64,000 nt of DNA from Chalara sp. BL73. Taxonomy: Eukaryota > Ascomycota > Leotiomycetes > Helotiales. The translations under genes were made by a program, and so were the position numbers. Shown piece by piece: positions 26,001 through 37,042 of this stretch. Position 1 is the stretch's first letter. Each line of letters opens with the position of its first letter. The notes below the pieces were generated by a model. That model saw only the letters and a list, made by a program, of their open reading frames with translations. It had not been told where the DNA came from and did no database searches. The stretch is taken from the NCBI GenBank assembly GCA_918026815.1, contig CAKJVC010000159.1:151833-215832 (forward strand). The letters are read 5' to 3'.

Positions 26001-28076
26001 AGCTGCTGTGGACCATATCCTCGAGACTCCACCTACCTAACTCAGATTCAGATGTGTCTGAGATAACTGGTAAGTGCGTACAGAAGTCTGCATGGGTCAT
26101 CTGTGGCATTTGCATAGCTTCTGGAAAGGAGCAAGCATTTGAGATGCTACCCCATGACTAGTCTTCGATGACCCCGAGCCACCGATTCCAAGACTACTTC
26201 TGGAAAATGGAAGATATACACGAAGGTGCTGTGTATCGTGTATCTCGAGATACCTGTTGGGCTGAGTCATCAATTGGTTCCCAGTTATTGGCAATTGGCC
26301 CATGAACGAGCTTCTCATACTCCTACATTAGCATATCAGCAGTAGCCACCGCAGTTACCTCATCAAGTAGTCATTCAATACAGAAATATATATCTTATTC
26401 GGACCGTTCACTCGACTATCGCTACTACTATCGTTGATATGAAAGGTCAGTCACCAATGAATAAATGAACTCTCATCAGTTTGCCAGACCCTTGAACATA
26501 TTGAGGCTATACCCTTCCTGTGAACTACGTCCCTTACCCACCCCGTCTCTGCCGCCGTCCAATGCCCCAATCCCAGAGTCACCAGTATCCAAGATGACGA
26601 AGTGCACAAGTCAACCCCTTTCGCCAGCGTCAATAATCAATAACGGCAAACAGATTCATGGGTTCAAATCCTCACGCCCTCACCGTGGCTGAGCACTACG
26701 CGTGGACAGCGCCAGCAAGACGTCCAATGAGTACCGCCTACTGGATTCTGTCAGCCTTCTGTCTGAAAAACCTTACCCAGATTAATATCTCAATGCAAGC
26801 AAGCGCTCGAAAGTTCGATGCTATACTTTCCCCAGAGTCAGGGTTCCCGCGAAAGCAGTCACGACTGTGCAGGTCATATTAGGTTCCTTTCTCCGTTGTC
26901 AATACACAGCCTCATAAGGCGTCCCGTACCGGCCGAGAACCGGAGCCCAATATACCATGTTATGCGCTATAGGTTAGTAGGCCAGTAGTATTAGTCCTCG
27001 ATCTCAACGAGGATTTGCAAGAGACAGGAGTCAGTAGGGGTGAAGAAGAGAATGGCGCGAATAGGAGGCTCGGCATCAAAGGAAGTCGACAAGATCGGCA
27101 GAGGATACCGGTCAGCTCAACGCAAAGTAAGCCGAGCAAGAGACGACAAAGTAGCGTTTCAGGACCTACCCCGAGCTGAATTCATAAGGCGGCGTGGTAT
27201 GGCCATGGGATGAGCCTTGGTGTAGAATGGTGATGAAGGGAAAGATTGGTCAACTCGCCGATGTTCGACGACAATGGCTGTGCTTCCCACTAAATGCTCA
27301 CTAAAAGCACTCCTGCAAGTATGACTGCAGAGCTCCCGAGATAGATGTCAGATAAGAAAGAGACGGGGAACCAGGTTTCGAAATCTGCCTTTGAGCTCGA
27401 AATTCACAGTTAAGGTGGCAGTAGGAGAACCTTGGAGGTAACCTCATCCATTGAACGTAGACCAGTCCAGGTCTTCCATGATGAGCAAACAGGATATGGG
27501 CGATGCTGATACAAAATTGATAGCCATGAAATGATAAGAGAACGGAGGGAATAGAATGATCGCACATGAAATGGCATGCAGCGACATTGATTACTTCCAC
27601 AAGAAAAGGTGTTCCAAGTAGGGATCTTGATCAAAGCACTTTATTTGGCTTGGAATTCAAATTCTGCATATGCCGAATCCTGACTTGCAAACCAGCTACA
27701 TCACCTCCTCTCCCCTTCACCTCCTAAGCGCTCGCCTTTCCAGGAACTTATCCACGCTCCCCGATCCTCCATCCAGAACCACACATCCCATAGGCATCGC
27801 AACTCCATCTAAGATACCCAGTGTGCAAAGGAAGTTCGCCCAAACTAAAGTGGTATGATATCTATCTAATCGCTGTTGCTATCGCTTGTTGTAAAATCGT
27901 TCCCTGAATGCTACTTTTTTTTCTTCTCTTTGGTACTCCCCGCTCGCGTCATTGCTTCGTAAATACACTACCTAGGTAGCTGTAATCTGTGGACCTGGTT
28001 TGAAGCCAGGTCGTAGATGGCATTAAGTGGTATTGTCGTGCATCTCGATAAACACTGATGTGCTTTCTGTCTCTAT
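20026..28076. other. 8-kb gene-free region
   Basis: No ORF here resembles a protein I recognise, and I could not join neighbouring ORFs into a spliced frame. The longest ORF (24539-25288, reverse) has shadow-like composition. A TGAG-type tetranucleotide run lies at 22692-22713. No terminal inverted repeats, transposase, reverse transcriptase or tRNA were seen. It may be regulatory DNA for the divergent genes on both sides, non-coding transcription units, or decayed sequence beyond recognition by eye. Confidence 0.5.
22692..22713. repeat. GAGT tetranucleotide microsatellite
   Basis: About five perfect tandem copies of a GAGT/GTGA unit within the gene-free region. A shorter complementary ACTC run occurs at 12807-12823. 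Confidence 0.8.
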
Positions 28077-31064
28077 TTACAGGTTGTATGTCTTTTGAAG
28101 ATTATGGAGATCGGCTGGCGATAGGTTGTTGGTAAGGTATGTGTTCATATCAGGGATGAGGGATTTGTACACTTCCAGAGTCTATTTCCACGTTAGTATT
28201 CCATTATCTGCTAAGTTTCGGTTTGACCTACATGCTTAAAAATCTGCTGAAGATCTGCCAGCATAGGAGTTTTCGTCGTTCCGGCGTTGATCTCCTGATA
28301 CCCAGCAATCATGGAAAAGTACCGTGGAAGGTCCTTCTCCATCCCTTGTGGGTTATGAATCACACAAAGGGCAAAGCCTTTGCATGCTGTCGCTTTCTCT
28401 GAGGTTTCTCCAACGCCGTCGATTGATCTGAGGAAAGGTTCTGAGATGATCGTGAGATGAGGAGACATGATCTCATAATTCTGCAGGCCTAGTCGTCCCA
28501 AGGCTATCGCGGCATTTTCGAGAACGGATTTGGGCACCGCGGGATTGCCAAGAATAGCGAGAAATCTCTGCAGAAGCTCGCCCACATATGGTCCTATATG
28601 CTTTCCAGCCTGAATCGCGACTTCTCCGGCAGACCAGCAAGCATTGTTAACGACACTGAACCCGGTCTCAATCTGCTCGTCTAAAATAGCATCCAGGTCT
28701 AGTTGTTTAATCAACAGCGGCAAGAGAGTTGGGAGGAAGGGTTGAAGCTGTGGAAAGACATATTTGGCACAGTCTCCCAAGAGAGCATATGATGATTGGC
28801 GTACATCATTTTCCGGGTCCTCCATACAGAATTGCAGAAGGTCGAAAAGTCTGGGGTCCGAGCCCGATACGAGGGCTGCGGACTGCTTGTCGTCAAGGGC
28901 TTGGACAATAGCGCTTAAGAGGTCCAAGCTCGTTACGAGAAAGTCCTTGTCAGGAGTATCTACAGTATTTGGATTTTGCACCGACCTAATGTAGTCTTCC
29001 AAGTTTTGATGGATGATCTTAATGCATCTAGTGAAGACGGGCTGTGCGAACGGCGCGAATGATTCGGCAAGGGCACTGGCGACGTAAGATAAACATTCTA
29101 GTAGGGGGAACAGTTCTCTAGACTGGTCAGAAACCTTGTTCCATCGATGGATTAGGGCTGGCATGAGCATGTCAATAAGCTGAGGTTGGGCAAGCCCATG
29201 CCCTACATGCTCTGCTAGGGTTTGGACGCAGTCGTAAAGAATGAACATGTTTCTGTCCTTGTACTTGTTGAAACACTTAACAAATTGACCGATAATGGGC
29301 TCGCAGTAGGGTGCGAGATCTAGCCCTGCTTTCTCCTCAAGGTGCGCGAATGCAGATGCACCGGCTTCCTGCACTCTCTTGTTCGGGTCTAACATTCTGA
29401 GTAGAATTCCTTCCATCATAGGTAGAAAGTATTGCTCCCGTGCGGCAGGCTCAGTGAGTTTCGCACCCCAAGCAGAATAGCGCCCGAGAGTCCAGCAGGT
29501 GATTTGCCGTACAAGAGGTTCTGGGTCCTTGAGAAGGGATATCAGGTAGGGGACAAGATCTGGTAAGTGTGGTGTTACAACATCCATACAACCCTCGGCC
29601 ACAGCCCCAAGGGCGAGAACTGCCGCCTCACGATATGGCCACTCCTCATGCTTTAGATGCGTCATGAGATATGGGAGAATTGTGTCAAAGACAGGTCCTC
29701 TGAAATCCGTTGCGAAAACATCCAACGCAGCTGCGGAGCATTTACGCAAATTCCATCGATCTTCAGGGTTCCCTTCTTCATCATCGTCATCGAACTCTTC
29801 AATCTCTCCTTCATCTAGGTCATCTTCATCGTCTTCCATGCCACCGAGTTTCTGGTAGCCACCATTTTGACCACCCTCCTCTATCTCGCCATTTCGCGTA
29901 CTTTTGCTCTTTGCAAAAGCCGGCTTGATATCCTCGGCGCGGTCTTCCACTTCAGCGTCCTCTTCACCACCCCCCAGCATAGCAATATCATCTTCACTAT
30001 ACACCATACTCTCAAGGAGTACAGGAATAATTTTGTTGAGATATGGAGCAAGGGCTTTCCATAATTCGTTGTGCTCTCCAACAGTTAGCCAAAATTCAGC
30101 TGCATCACATGCTAAATCCTCGTCCTCGATTTTCTTTTGCTGAGCGAGCATATAGTCGACTAAACCTTCGATATGTGGTAGGATCTTATCCGGACGAATC
30201 TCCACGATTTGAACAAAGGCGCGACATACTTGGCGCCGTACATCTGATGATGGGTCTTGAGAAAGTTGAAAGAGGCGGTTCAGAAGACTATCGAGGTTGA
30301 CCAGCAAGGCTTGAGGCTTCTGAGGAACAAATACATTGATACTACCTAAAGCCAATGACCGGACTTTTGGTAATGGGTTGTTTGTGAACTCGATCAACTT
30401 TGGTATGATGAACGTGAGTGGTCGTTGGCCTTGGTAGTCCCTATCGAGCATTTTCTTATTGTCCTCACAAATCTTGGCCAAAGCAGCCATTGCTCCTTCC
30501 TGTGCTTCAGGCGTAGCTGTCCCATTCTCGTTTCCGATCAAAATTAGCAATTCGGGCAATATTTGAGGCCAACCAAGAATTCCACCTTTGCTTATGATTT
30601 CCGTGATAACATTTCCGGCATAACCTCTTATTAATTGGTTCTTATCCTGTAGGGCTAGAGGTACTGTCGCGCGAACAAGTGCTAAACTCTCTGGTGACAT
30701 AGTCTTGTATCCCGTCCTGATATTGTTCTTCAGCATAATAGCTGCCGCTGATCGCACCGCATGGTACTCCTCAATGCTATATGATAAGCCATTTGGAACT
30801 TGTGAACTAGAAAATAGATATGCAAGATAGTTATTAATATCTGGAGAATTTTTGGCTTGAGCAAGCATCTATTTCGCAGAATATAAATTGTCAGTGTTTG
30901 TGTTCACAGCATATATAGATAGCACCCATTGACGGGAGTCTTCCTTTCCTAAAGGTACTCACAATCTCTGCCTGCTTTTGCGCATTTTTGTTATGCCCAC
31001 TCAGCGAATCCCTCAAACATGTTGAGAGTTGCCTCAAAGGCTCTTCCTCTGGTTGCCATGCCAT
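28077..31064 (-). CDS. KAP104: Transportin / karyopherin beta-2
   Basis: Exons (reverse strand) 31064-30963, 30868-28232, 28181-28077 give 947 residues, the usual size for Kap104/transportin-1. The N-terminal MAWQPEEEPLRQLSTCLRDS leads into HEAT repeats throughout (for example LPKVRSLALGSINVF, PSSDVRRQVCRAFVQI, DPEPLVRQITCWTLGRYSAW). A long acidic loop at about residues 380-410 (EDDEDDLDEGEIEEFDDDDEEG) corresponds to the H8 loop that releases cargo on RanGTP binding. The last small exon supplies the conserved C-terminus (TLEVYKSLIPDMNTYL...). Family knowledge: imports PY-NLS cargo such as hnRNP-type RNA-binding proteins. All junctions are phase 0. Confidence 0.95.
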
Positions 31065-32454
31065 ACCCGTCAACTAGAAGCTCCTAAGCCCTGCCAACCA
31101 CTCCCAATGATGTTTCGAGAACTCTCGTTATGCAGGTACGCCGTTGAGGTAAGAGAAAGACGGTTTTTGGTTGCACAAGGTTTACTTGTGAGACGTTAGA
31201 GCTGGTTTCCAGACATCTGGTGAGAGAGAATTAGCGTTTAGCTAGTCTTGCGAAGCAGTGTGCAAAATCTGGGAGCGACCACATGCGGGGTCTTGCAAGC
31301 AGAATCACCTACAGAGTAAAATGTACTGCCGGTATCGATATGGAAGATCTTGTGTGGCAGAGAATGGGTAAAGATTCAATCGCACTGTGCGCTTCGTACA
31401 CGCGGGGGTTCGTTGTGGGCAGATAGCACCGTAGTGGTAGTGGCGGGTGCTTGCACGCTGTCTTGAATCGCTGATCTTCACTTTTCGGCCGTACTTATTA
31501 TTCAAAAGTGCACAATGAAGCCGCCACTCTATTTACCAAATCTATGTTGAAGGTGAGAAAGGCTGTCGGTGGAATATTTGGAAGTTGGGTTGGCTGAGTC
31601 CAGCTCCATTGTACAGTGGTTATGTACTTACTTGCCTTAGGAACCAAACAAGCAGGTTTTCAGTGCAATTTTTTCTTCCCCTCAAAACTCTCCTTCTCTT
31701 CCTTTGACCTTCCCCACAAAGTTGTATGCAAAATCCCTCATAGGATCATCTAAGCAGTCTTCGAGGATTTTGGCGAATTCTTCTACACCGATCAAACAGT
31801 GGTCTTCCAATAATTGGATGTTTTATGTTTAATATTGCCGTGAAGTTCTGGCTGGTTTCATCAGCTCTGATGATGGGCGGTGGGGTAGACGGATTTGTTG
31901 ATACGATGCAAACATCAACAAGAATTCCAACAATAGTAATAAAATTCACTTCCAGAGATTTACCCTTCCTTCTGAGTAATTACATTTATACTTGATTTCA
32001 ATATCTCGTAGTACTGCATGAAGGCTCGGAAGACTTTCTTATGTACGATTCCACATGCAACAATCCTCGTCCAAGAAGATTGACTTTCATCAGTCCTAAT
32101 ATACTGTCTAGGTAAGGAACTATAGCGTTGAATACATCATCTATAAACTTTTGCCAGTTCCTTGGGCAATGAGGTTGTAGTATAATCCTGCCGCTTTGGA
32201 CATCGACCCCCTCATACAGGAGTGGCAGTGAAATGTTCTTAGATCTAGTAAATAAAAGTATGAAGTTACAATTTGCTACACGGCTCGAGCTCAATAGTAC
32301 TACACTATGAGATTTATCATACTAGAAGATATGCTTTTAGTTACACATAATGGTGATTGTGTCATGTATTGCAAGTAGCACAAAAGTAGCACAGAGCTTC
32401 TATTATCTTCAGTCTCAACATGTCTTCAACATTCCCCCAATATAAATCCCTCCC
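31065..32454. other. Intergenic region with protein-like remnants
   Basis: Immediate upstream region of KAP104, then AT-rich sequence. A reverse-strand ORF at 31998-32294 (NISLPLLYEGVDVQSGRI...) has fairly protein-like composition, but no family, start or splicing partner could be assigned. Confidence 0.3.
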
Positions 32455-32946
32455 TTAACCATTAAACGGACAATATAGATGAATTGCATCTCTGTCGTGC
32501 TTGATAATCCCGCAACATCCCATCTTAGCCAGCATCCTCTTCCAATGTTGGTCTAGCACATGAAAAATGATGTTTGAAGATTGATACGAACAGGAGACTG
32601 GAACCACGCAGGGCTTTGTGTAGATGTGATCATCTGCTCTATTGATCGATCCACAGAAAGAAGGCTTTGTAAATAGACAAGAATGGCCCAGTTGAGCCAA
32701 TCCTCTTAGTCGGTCCGGTTCAGGTGAGTACGGCGGCTACCTATTAACATAAGATATACTGCAGATAGGCTGAGCAGGTAAGAATCTGATCAAGCCCTGA
32801 TTTAGAAATAAATACTGCCCGATGATTCTCTCTTCAACAGTGATATCTTCTTTCAACCATTGATTCCTCCGACAATGATCGGCTTCGATTAAAGGGAATA
32901 TATCGAAGGCCACATCATGGATATTCGGTCCCTCACCTGGCACCAT
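32455..32946 (-). CDS. Candidate small two-exon gene, unknown function
   Basis: The reverse frame from ATG at 32946 (MVPGEGPNIHDVAFDIFPLI...) runs to 32760. A canonical intron (GTATAT donor, CCGACTAAGAG branch/acceptor) then joins it in frame to 32702-32455, giving about 144 residues ending CPFNG. Both halves are only moderately protein-like, and I recognise no domain. It is rich in Cys and His in the second half, without a regular zinc-finger spacing. It could be a real lineage-specific gene, a remnant, or chance; the well-formed intron is the main support. Confidence 0.3.
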
Positions 32947-32982
32947 TGTGACATGGTCCCCAGCCTTAACATGGATAGCTTA

Positions 32983-33004
32983 GATCAAGATCAAGATCAA
33001 GATC
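32983..33004. repeat. GATCAA hexanucleotide run
   Basis: About three and a half copies of AGATCA just 3' of the PAC4-like gene. Too short to say more. Confidence 0.6.
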
Positions 33005-33014
33005 TTGCTTTTAA

Positions 33015-33533
33015 TCACCCTCCGTTGGCAAGTGACTTGCCTCCAGCTTTCTTAACCTCATCCATCACAACCTGCACAACCTTTTTAAACCCTTCCATCT
33101 CCTCTTCTACCGTACCTCCTAACCCAGCATTTGCAAAACTTATTGAGTTGCCTACATAAACCGGCTTTCCGGACTTCCGAGCAAGCAGCTTCGCCAATCG
33201 TGTTGTGAATTCGAGTGAGGACTCGTATGTGAATAAAGGTGTTGAGAGAGTTTGGCCTTGATTTATTCTCTATACCTTTTTAGTCTTGATATGTCCTATG
33301 GTGTTTTGGAAAGTCAAAAGAGGACATACATCTGGGAGAGCATACACAAAAGATCCTAGTGGCACACCTGCTGATGTGTCTCCATCTGTGGTTGTCGTCA
33401 AGAATAGGAGAATGGATATTTTGCGGATTGTAAGTTGGATGTGGATTCTGGTATCGTTCGACTTGGGAAGAGGAAACGACAGTTCAACTGGACACCCTGA
33501 GGGCTCGGGTCTAGCAGTATCACCACTTGCCAT
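33015..33533 (-). CDS. PAC4: Proteasome assembly chaperone 4 family protein
   Basis: Exons (reverse strand) 33533-33330 and 33269-33015, separated by a 60-nt intron, give 152 residues. ATG at 33533 is the first in-frame ATG. The family features are a beta-rich core (IHIQLTIRKISILLFLTTT), the conserved PLGSFVYALPD at the splice junction, then TRLAKLLARKSGKPVYVGNS and SFANAGLGGTVEEEMEGFKKVV near the C-terminus. Family knowledge: PAC3/PAC4 (Poc3/Poc4 in yeast) is a heterodimer that helps assemble the alpha ring of the 20S proteasome. The acceptor was chosen because the nearby alternative gives an immediate stop. Confidence 0.88.
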
Positions 33534-34164
33534 TGCCAATTTATATTCAAGGAAGACAAGGCTTATACAGTACTGGACTCGAAGATGGTCTGCGTTAGTT
33601 GATCAAGTACCAAGCCAAACTAGCTAATAAGCAAAATTCTGCCCCGCCGCACTCCCCACCGCCTTTTTTGTTAAATATTGGACAAGTACATCTCCTATCT
33701 TAAACCCACCAGAAACCAAACTCCACCCAATGAAAGGACCAGATGCAAGAGGAAATTAGCCTTGAGTTCACGCTTTCCATGCTAACTAGCCATTGTAATT
33801 TCGATTAACTAAACCCCACGAGCTTTATGGTGTGACTGCCTAGCCTTACCATCACCTGTACAATGTCTTCAACATATTGAGTCTCCATGGCTCTAAACCT
33901 CCTTCCATTAAAGGCAAATTAGCACTGGATCTTCTGTGTGTTGACCCGTGGCGGCTAAAGTCTAGAGATTTACATTTATGGAACAGAGCCTTGTCGCTCA
34001 ATAGACTTCAAGCAAGAAGTCGACAAAGCCAAAAATGTCATGGGGAGACAGTAGGAGTAGCTTATAATGATCAATACTAACACTATTTTCCTTAGCCATA
34101 ACTACTACGGAATAAAGTACTGGATACTAGAGATTTGGCACACAAGCTGGCGGAGACAAGCCCA
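33534..34164. other. Intergenic region
   Basis: Upstream of the PAC4-like gene and 3' of the hydrolase-like gene. No gene-like signal. Confidence 0.35.
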
Positions 34165-35394
34165 TTATAGCCGCAAGTTCTCTAGGGAAAGCTCGGCTGG
34201 TACTCCAAGCCCTACCTCCAGGAGCTTTTTGTTCAGCCACTTTACGTCTTCTTTGCTATCTCCTGGGCCTCCGGCCCAATGTCCCCAAATACTTGGGAAC
34301 TCCTCTACCTTCCCGACTCCAGGCTGCATGTTTGCAACTTCAATCTCAGAATCCTCTGGCCTATTATCAATTTGTTAGTCTTGGATACAGGCTACAAGCT
34401 AGTACTCACGGAAAGTACAAATCAGTTTTCCCAGGAAGGACGAGCATTTTAGCTTTAATTGCTTGCATTGCAGCCTTAAAGTCCCCATTGTATGGCTCTT
34501 GCTTAGAACAATCCCCAGACTGCCATGTGTGCAACATCACAAGCAGATTTTCCGGATCTATCTTATCAGCAACCTTCATCGAACAGCTTGAAATATATCA
34601 CCTTTGGATAAGGCCCAAGACTCCCAAAAATTCACCATGAAGTCTTCAAGATCCTTGAAGCCAAGAACGGTCTCATATAGCTTCTTACGATAGAAAGCTT
34701 GGCTGAATCCCCAGCCTGCATACACTCTACCAAACGCTCTCAAGCCAATATTTTTCTCCTCATTAGTCCACACTCGATAGTCTTCGCCTTTGGGAAAAAC
34801 TCCGTCTTGAGAAACGCCTGCAGATGGATGTTTCTTGGCAGCAAGCAATGCGCTTTTCACTCCTTCAAGGAAGACCTGGTTATGCAATGATGTCTTTGCA
34901 GCGCCACAGAAAGGAACACATATATCCATAAAGTCTGTATAGCTTGTGGCCCACTGATACGTCTGCGCCGCCCCCATTGACCAGCCTATAACTGCACGAG
35001 CATGCTTGATCCCTAAATGCTCAGTCACTAATGTATGCTGAGCTCTTACATTATCGAAGAAAGCGACTTTTGGAAATGGTCTGATGTTAGAGTTTGAAGG
35101 AGAAGTTGATTGTCCGTTTCCGAAAAGTGCGGTGATGATAATGAAGTAGTTTTTTGGATTAAGAACTTGATTTTCTCCTATGAGCCACTCATTATCGGCA
35201 ATGGCTATGTCAATTAGTTTTGTTGCACTCGGCTAACAAAGATTTGGAAGCTTACATCCAGAATACCAAGTTGGATAAATGATAGCAGGTGATTTAGGAT
35301 CTCCGAAGGTTTTGTATGCGATCTCAGCATCTGGTATGCTTTGACCAGACTGAAGCTTCCAGTCACCAAGCTTGAAAGTTTGTACACCAGCCAT
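34165..35394 (-). CDS. Homoserine O-acetyltransferase-family alpha/beta hydrolase
   Basis: Exons (reverse strand) 35394-35256, 35204-34602, 34557-34410, 34360-34165 give 361 residues. MAGVQTFKLGDWKLQSG opens the MetX-like fold. The nucleophile elbow is GWSMG (Ser at about 122), the acid lies in LVLPGKTDLYFPPEDSE and the histidine in IWGHWAGGPGDSKED. The third exon junction needs a 44-nt intron, which restores ALSKDPENLLVMLHTWQSGD. Homologues usually appear in fungi as accessory acetyltransferase-like hydrolases, separate from methionine-pathway Met2, so the substrate is unknown. It is not next to methionine genes. Expression and chemistry cannot be predicted from this sequence. Confidence 0.88.
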
Positions 35395-36070
35395 TTTCTA
35401 TTTGTCCTGAAAGATGGTAAGTAGCTGTCGTTGTCTTGGTGCAAAATCTCGGTCTTTATCTAGATTGTTCTGGTCCGCGCGGCCCGTGATCATTCTTTGG
35501 GCTGCGATACTCAACCACTATAAGACTGGTCTCTCTGTAACTGATTCTCTCGCTGATTATCTAATGAATTTTTTGAAACCCGTCAGAACCGACACATCCG
35601 CTCTGGATTGTGCTCTATTATTCACTTGGGACTTTTCTTTAATTATTTAACGGGCGGTCTAGAGATCGAAGCAATTTCATAAATGAGGAGATGCTAATCT
35701 ATCAGTATTTATTACCCAATCAAGCAGCCCATTGGTCCTTGCTCACTTGCTCCAGAGTCTCAGCAGCCCCTGAAGTTAGCGATAAGACACTTGATCGCGG
35801 GGTCGTTCAAAGGTGGGGTACCGTAAAAGGTTATGCCGAGCACTATGACGGAACCATTCCGTATAGATACATCAATCACTTCTCTATGACCAAAATTATA
35901 TCAAATACTCCTCCTACGCGATAATTAATAAACCCCCCACCTATGCGACTAGCATTGACAAGAATTCGCAAAACACACAAGTTTCTTCCGTAAGCAACAC
36001 CTTTTCCAATTAACACATTTGCTCTAACACAACACAAAGCACCCGACACCCCTCCCAATACTTCTCCAAC
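35395..36070. other. Divergent promoter region
   Basis: 676 bp between two divergently transcribed genes (hydrolase-family gene on the - strand, flavin-reductase-like gene on the + strand). C/A-rich leader sequence at about 35980-36070 precedes the ATG at 36071. No coding content is supported. Confidence 0.5.
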
Positions 36071-37042
36071 ATGTCCTCCGTCCAAGAACGCGCCGCCGCT
36101 GAGAAAGCGATAGGACGAAACCCTCATCCCGATTTCAAAAAGGTCGAGTCTTCGCGTCCACCTTGGGACGATACCAAGTCCTTCGCCTTCTCGCAGACCA
36201 AGTACCCAGACTGGAAGCTGGGATCCGGCGCCAACGACAGCTCCTCCTCCTCCAAATCACACGTCGAGATCGATCCGTACGAAGAAGGCCGACCCGCGCC
36301 ATTCAATTACAAGCTGTTGATCTCCGCCGTCGTGCCCCGCCCCATCGCCTTCGTGAGCACGAGGAGTAAAGATGGAACGAGCACGAACCTGGCGCCGTTC
36401 AGCTACTTCTCTCTAATCAACCACGACCCGCCACTCTTCACGATCGGCTACTCAGGCGGCTTTGACAAAGCGAAGGACTCGCTCCGCAACCTCAAGGAAA
36501 GCGAAGAATGCACCATAAATATCATCTCGGAACACTTCGTCGAAGCCGCGAATAGCTGCTCGATTAATGCCCCATACGGCGAGAGTGAATGGGCAATCAG
36601 CGGACTTACGCCGGCAGAGAGCAAGACGGTGAAGGCAAGCAGGGTAAAGGAGGCCGTGTTTACTGTTGAGGGCAAGGTGGAGAGTTTGAGGGAATTTGAG
36701 AGCAGGGCGACAAAGGGAAAGAAGACGGGTGTGCTGGCTATTATCGAAGGGACGAGGTTTTGGGTGCGTGAGGATGCGATTAACGAGCAGCGGAATTTGA
36801 TTGATCCTGCCGTAAGTGCTGTCTTTGCTTCCTCGTTGCATTTTTACTTGCGGGAAGGGTAGTAATTTGGGAGGCTTTGCGCTAATGGAATGTAGGTTTT
36901 GAGGCCGATCAGTCGGTTGGGAGGGATCACGTATGGACGGTTGACCGAGGGCTTTGAGCTTACTAGACCGGATTATAATGAGACTATTAAGAATAGCGAG
37001 GAGGCTTCCAAGCTTGTCAAACCGAAGGTAGATGGCCAATGA
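36071..37042 (+). CDS. Flavin reductase-like FMN-binding split-barrel protein
   Basis: Exons 36071-36811 and 36896-37042 (84-nt intron) give 295 residues. After a 75-residue leader comes the flavoprotein split barrel: PFNYKLLISAVVPRPIAFVSTRSKDGTSTNLAPFSYF, then DPPLFTIGYSGGFDKAKDSLRNL, then ECTINIISEHFVEAANSCS, and in exon 2 LRPISRLGGITYGRLTEGFEL. This is the layout of the DIM6/NTAB-like fungal family. It probably binds FMN; the reaction partner is unknown. An AATAAA lies at 37083-37088, 41 bp after the stop. GC content is higher than in the flanking gene-poor DNA. Confidence 0.9.

Noticed and set aside
26640..26690. GGTTCAAATCC, resembling a tRNA T-arm
   Set aside because: Flanking bases do not form the T stem or an acceptor/anticodon stem; no tRNA fold could be drawn.
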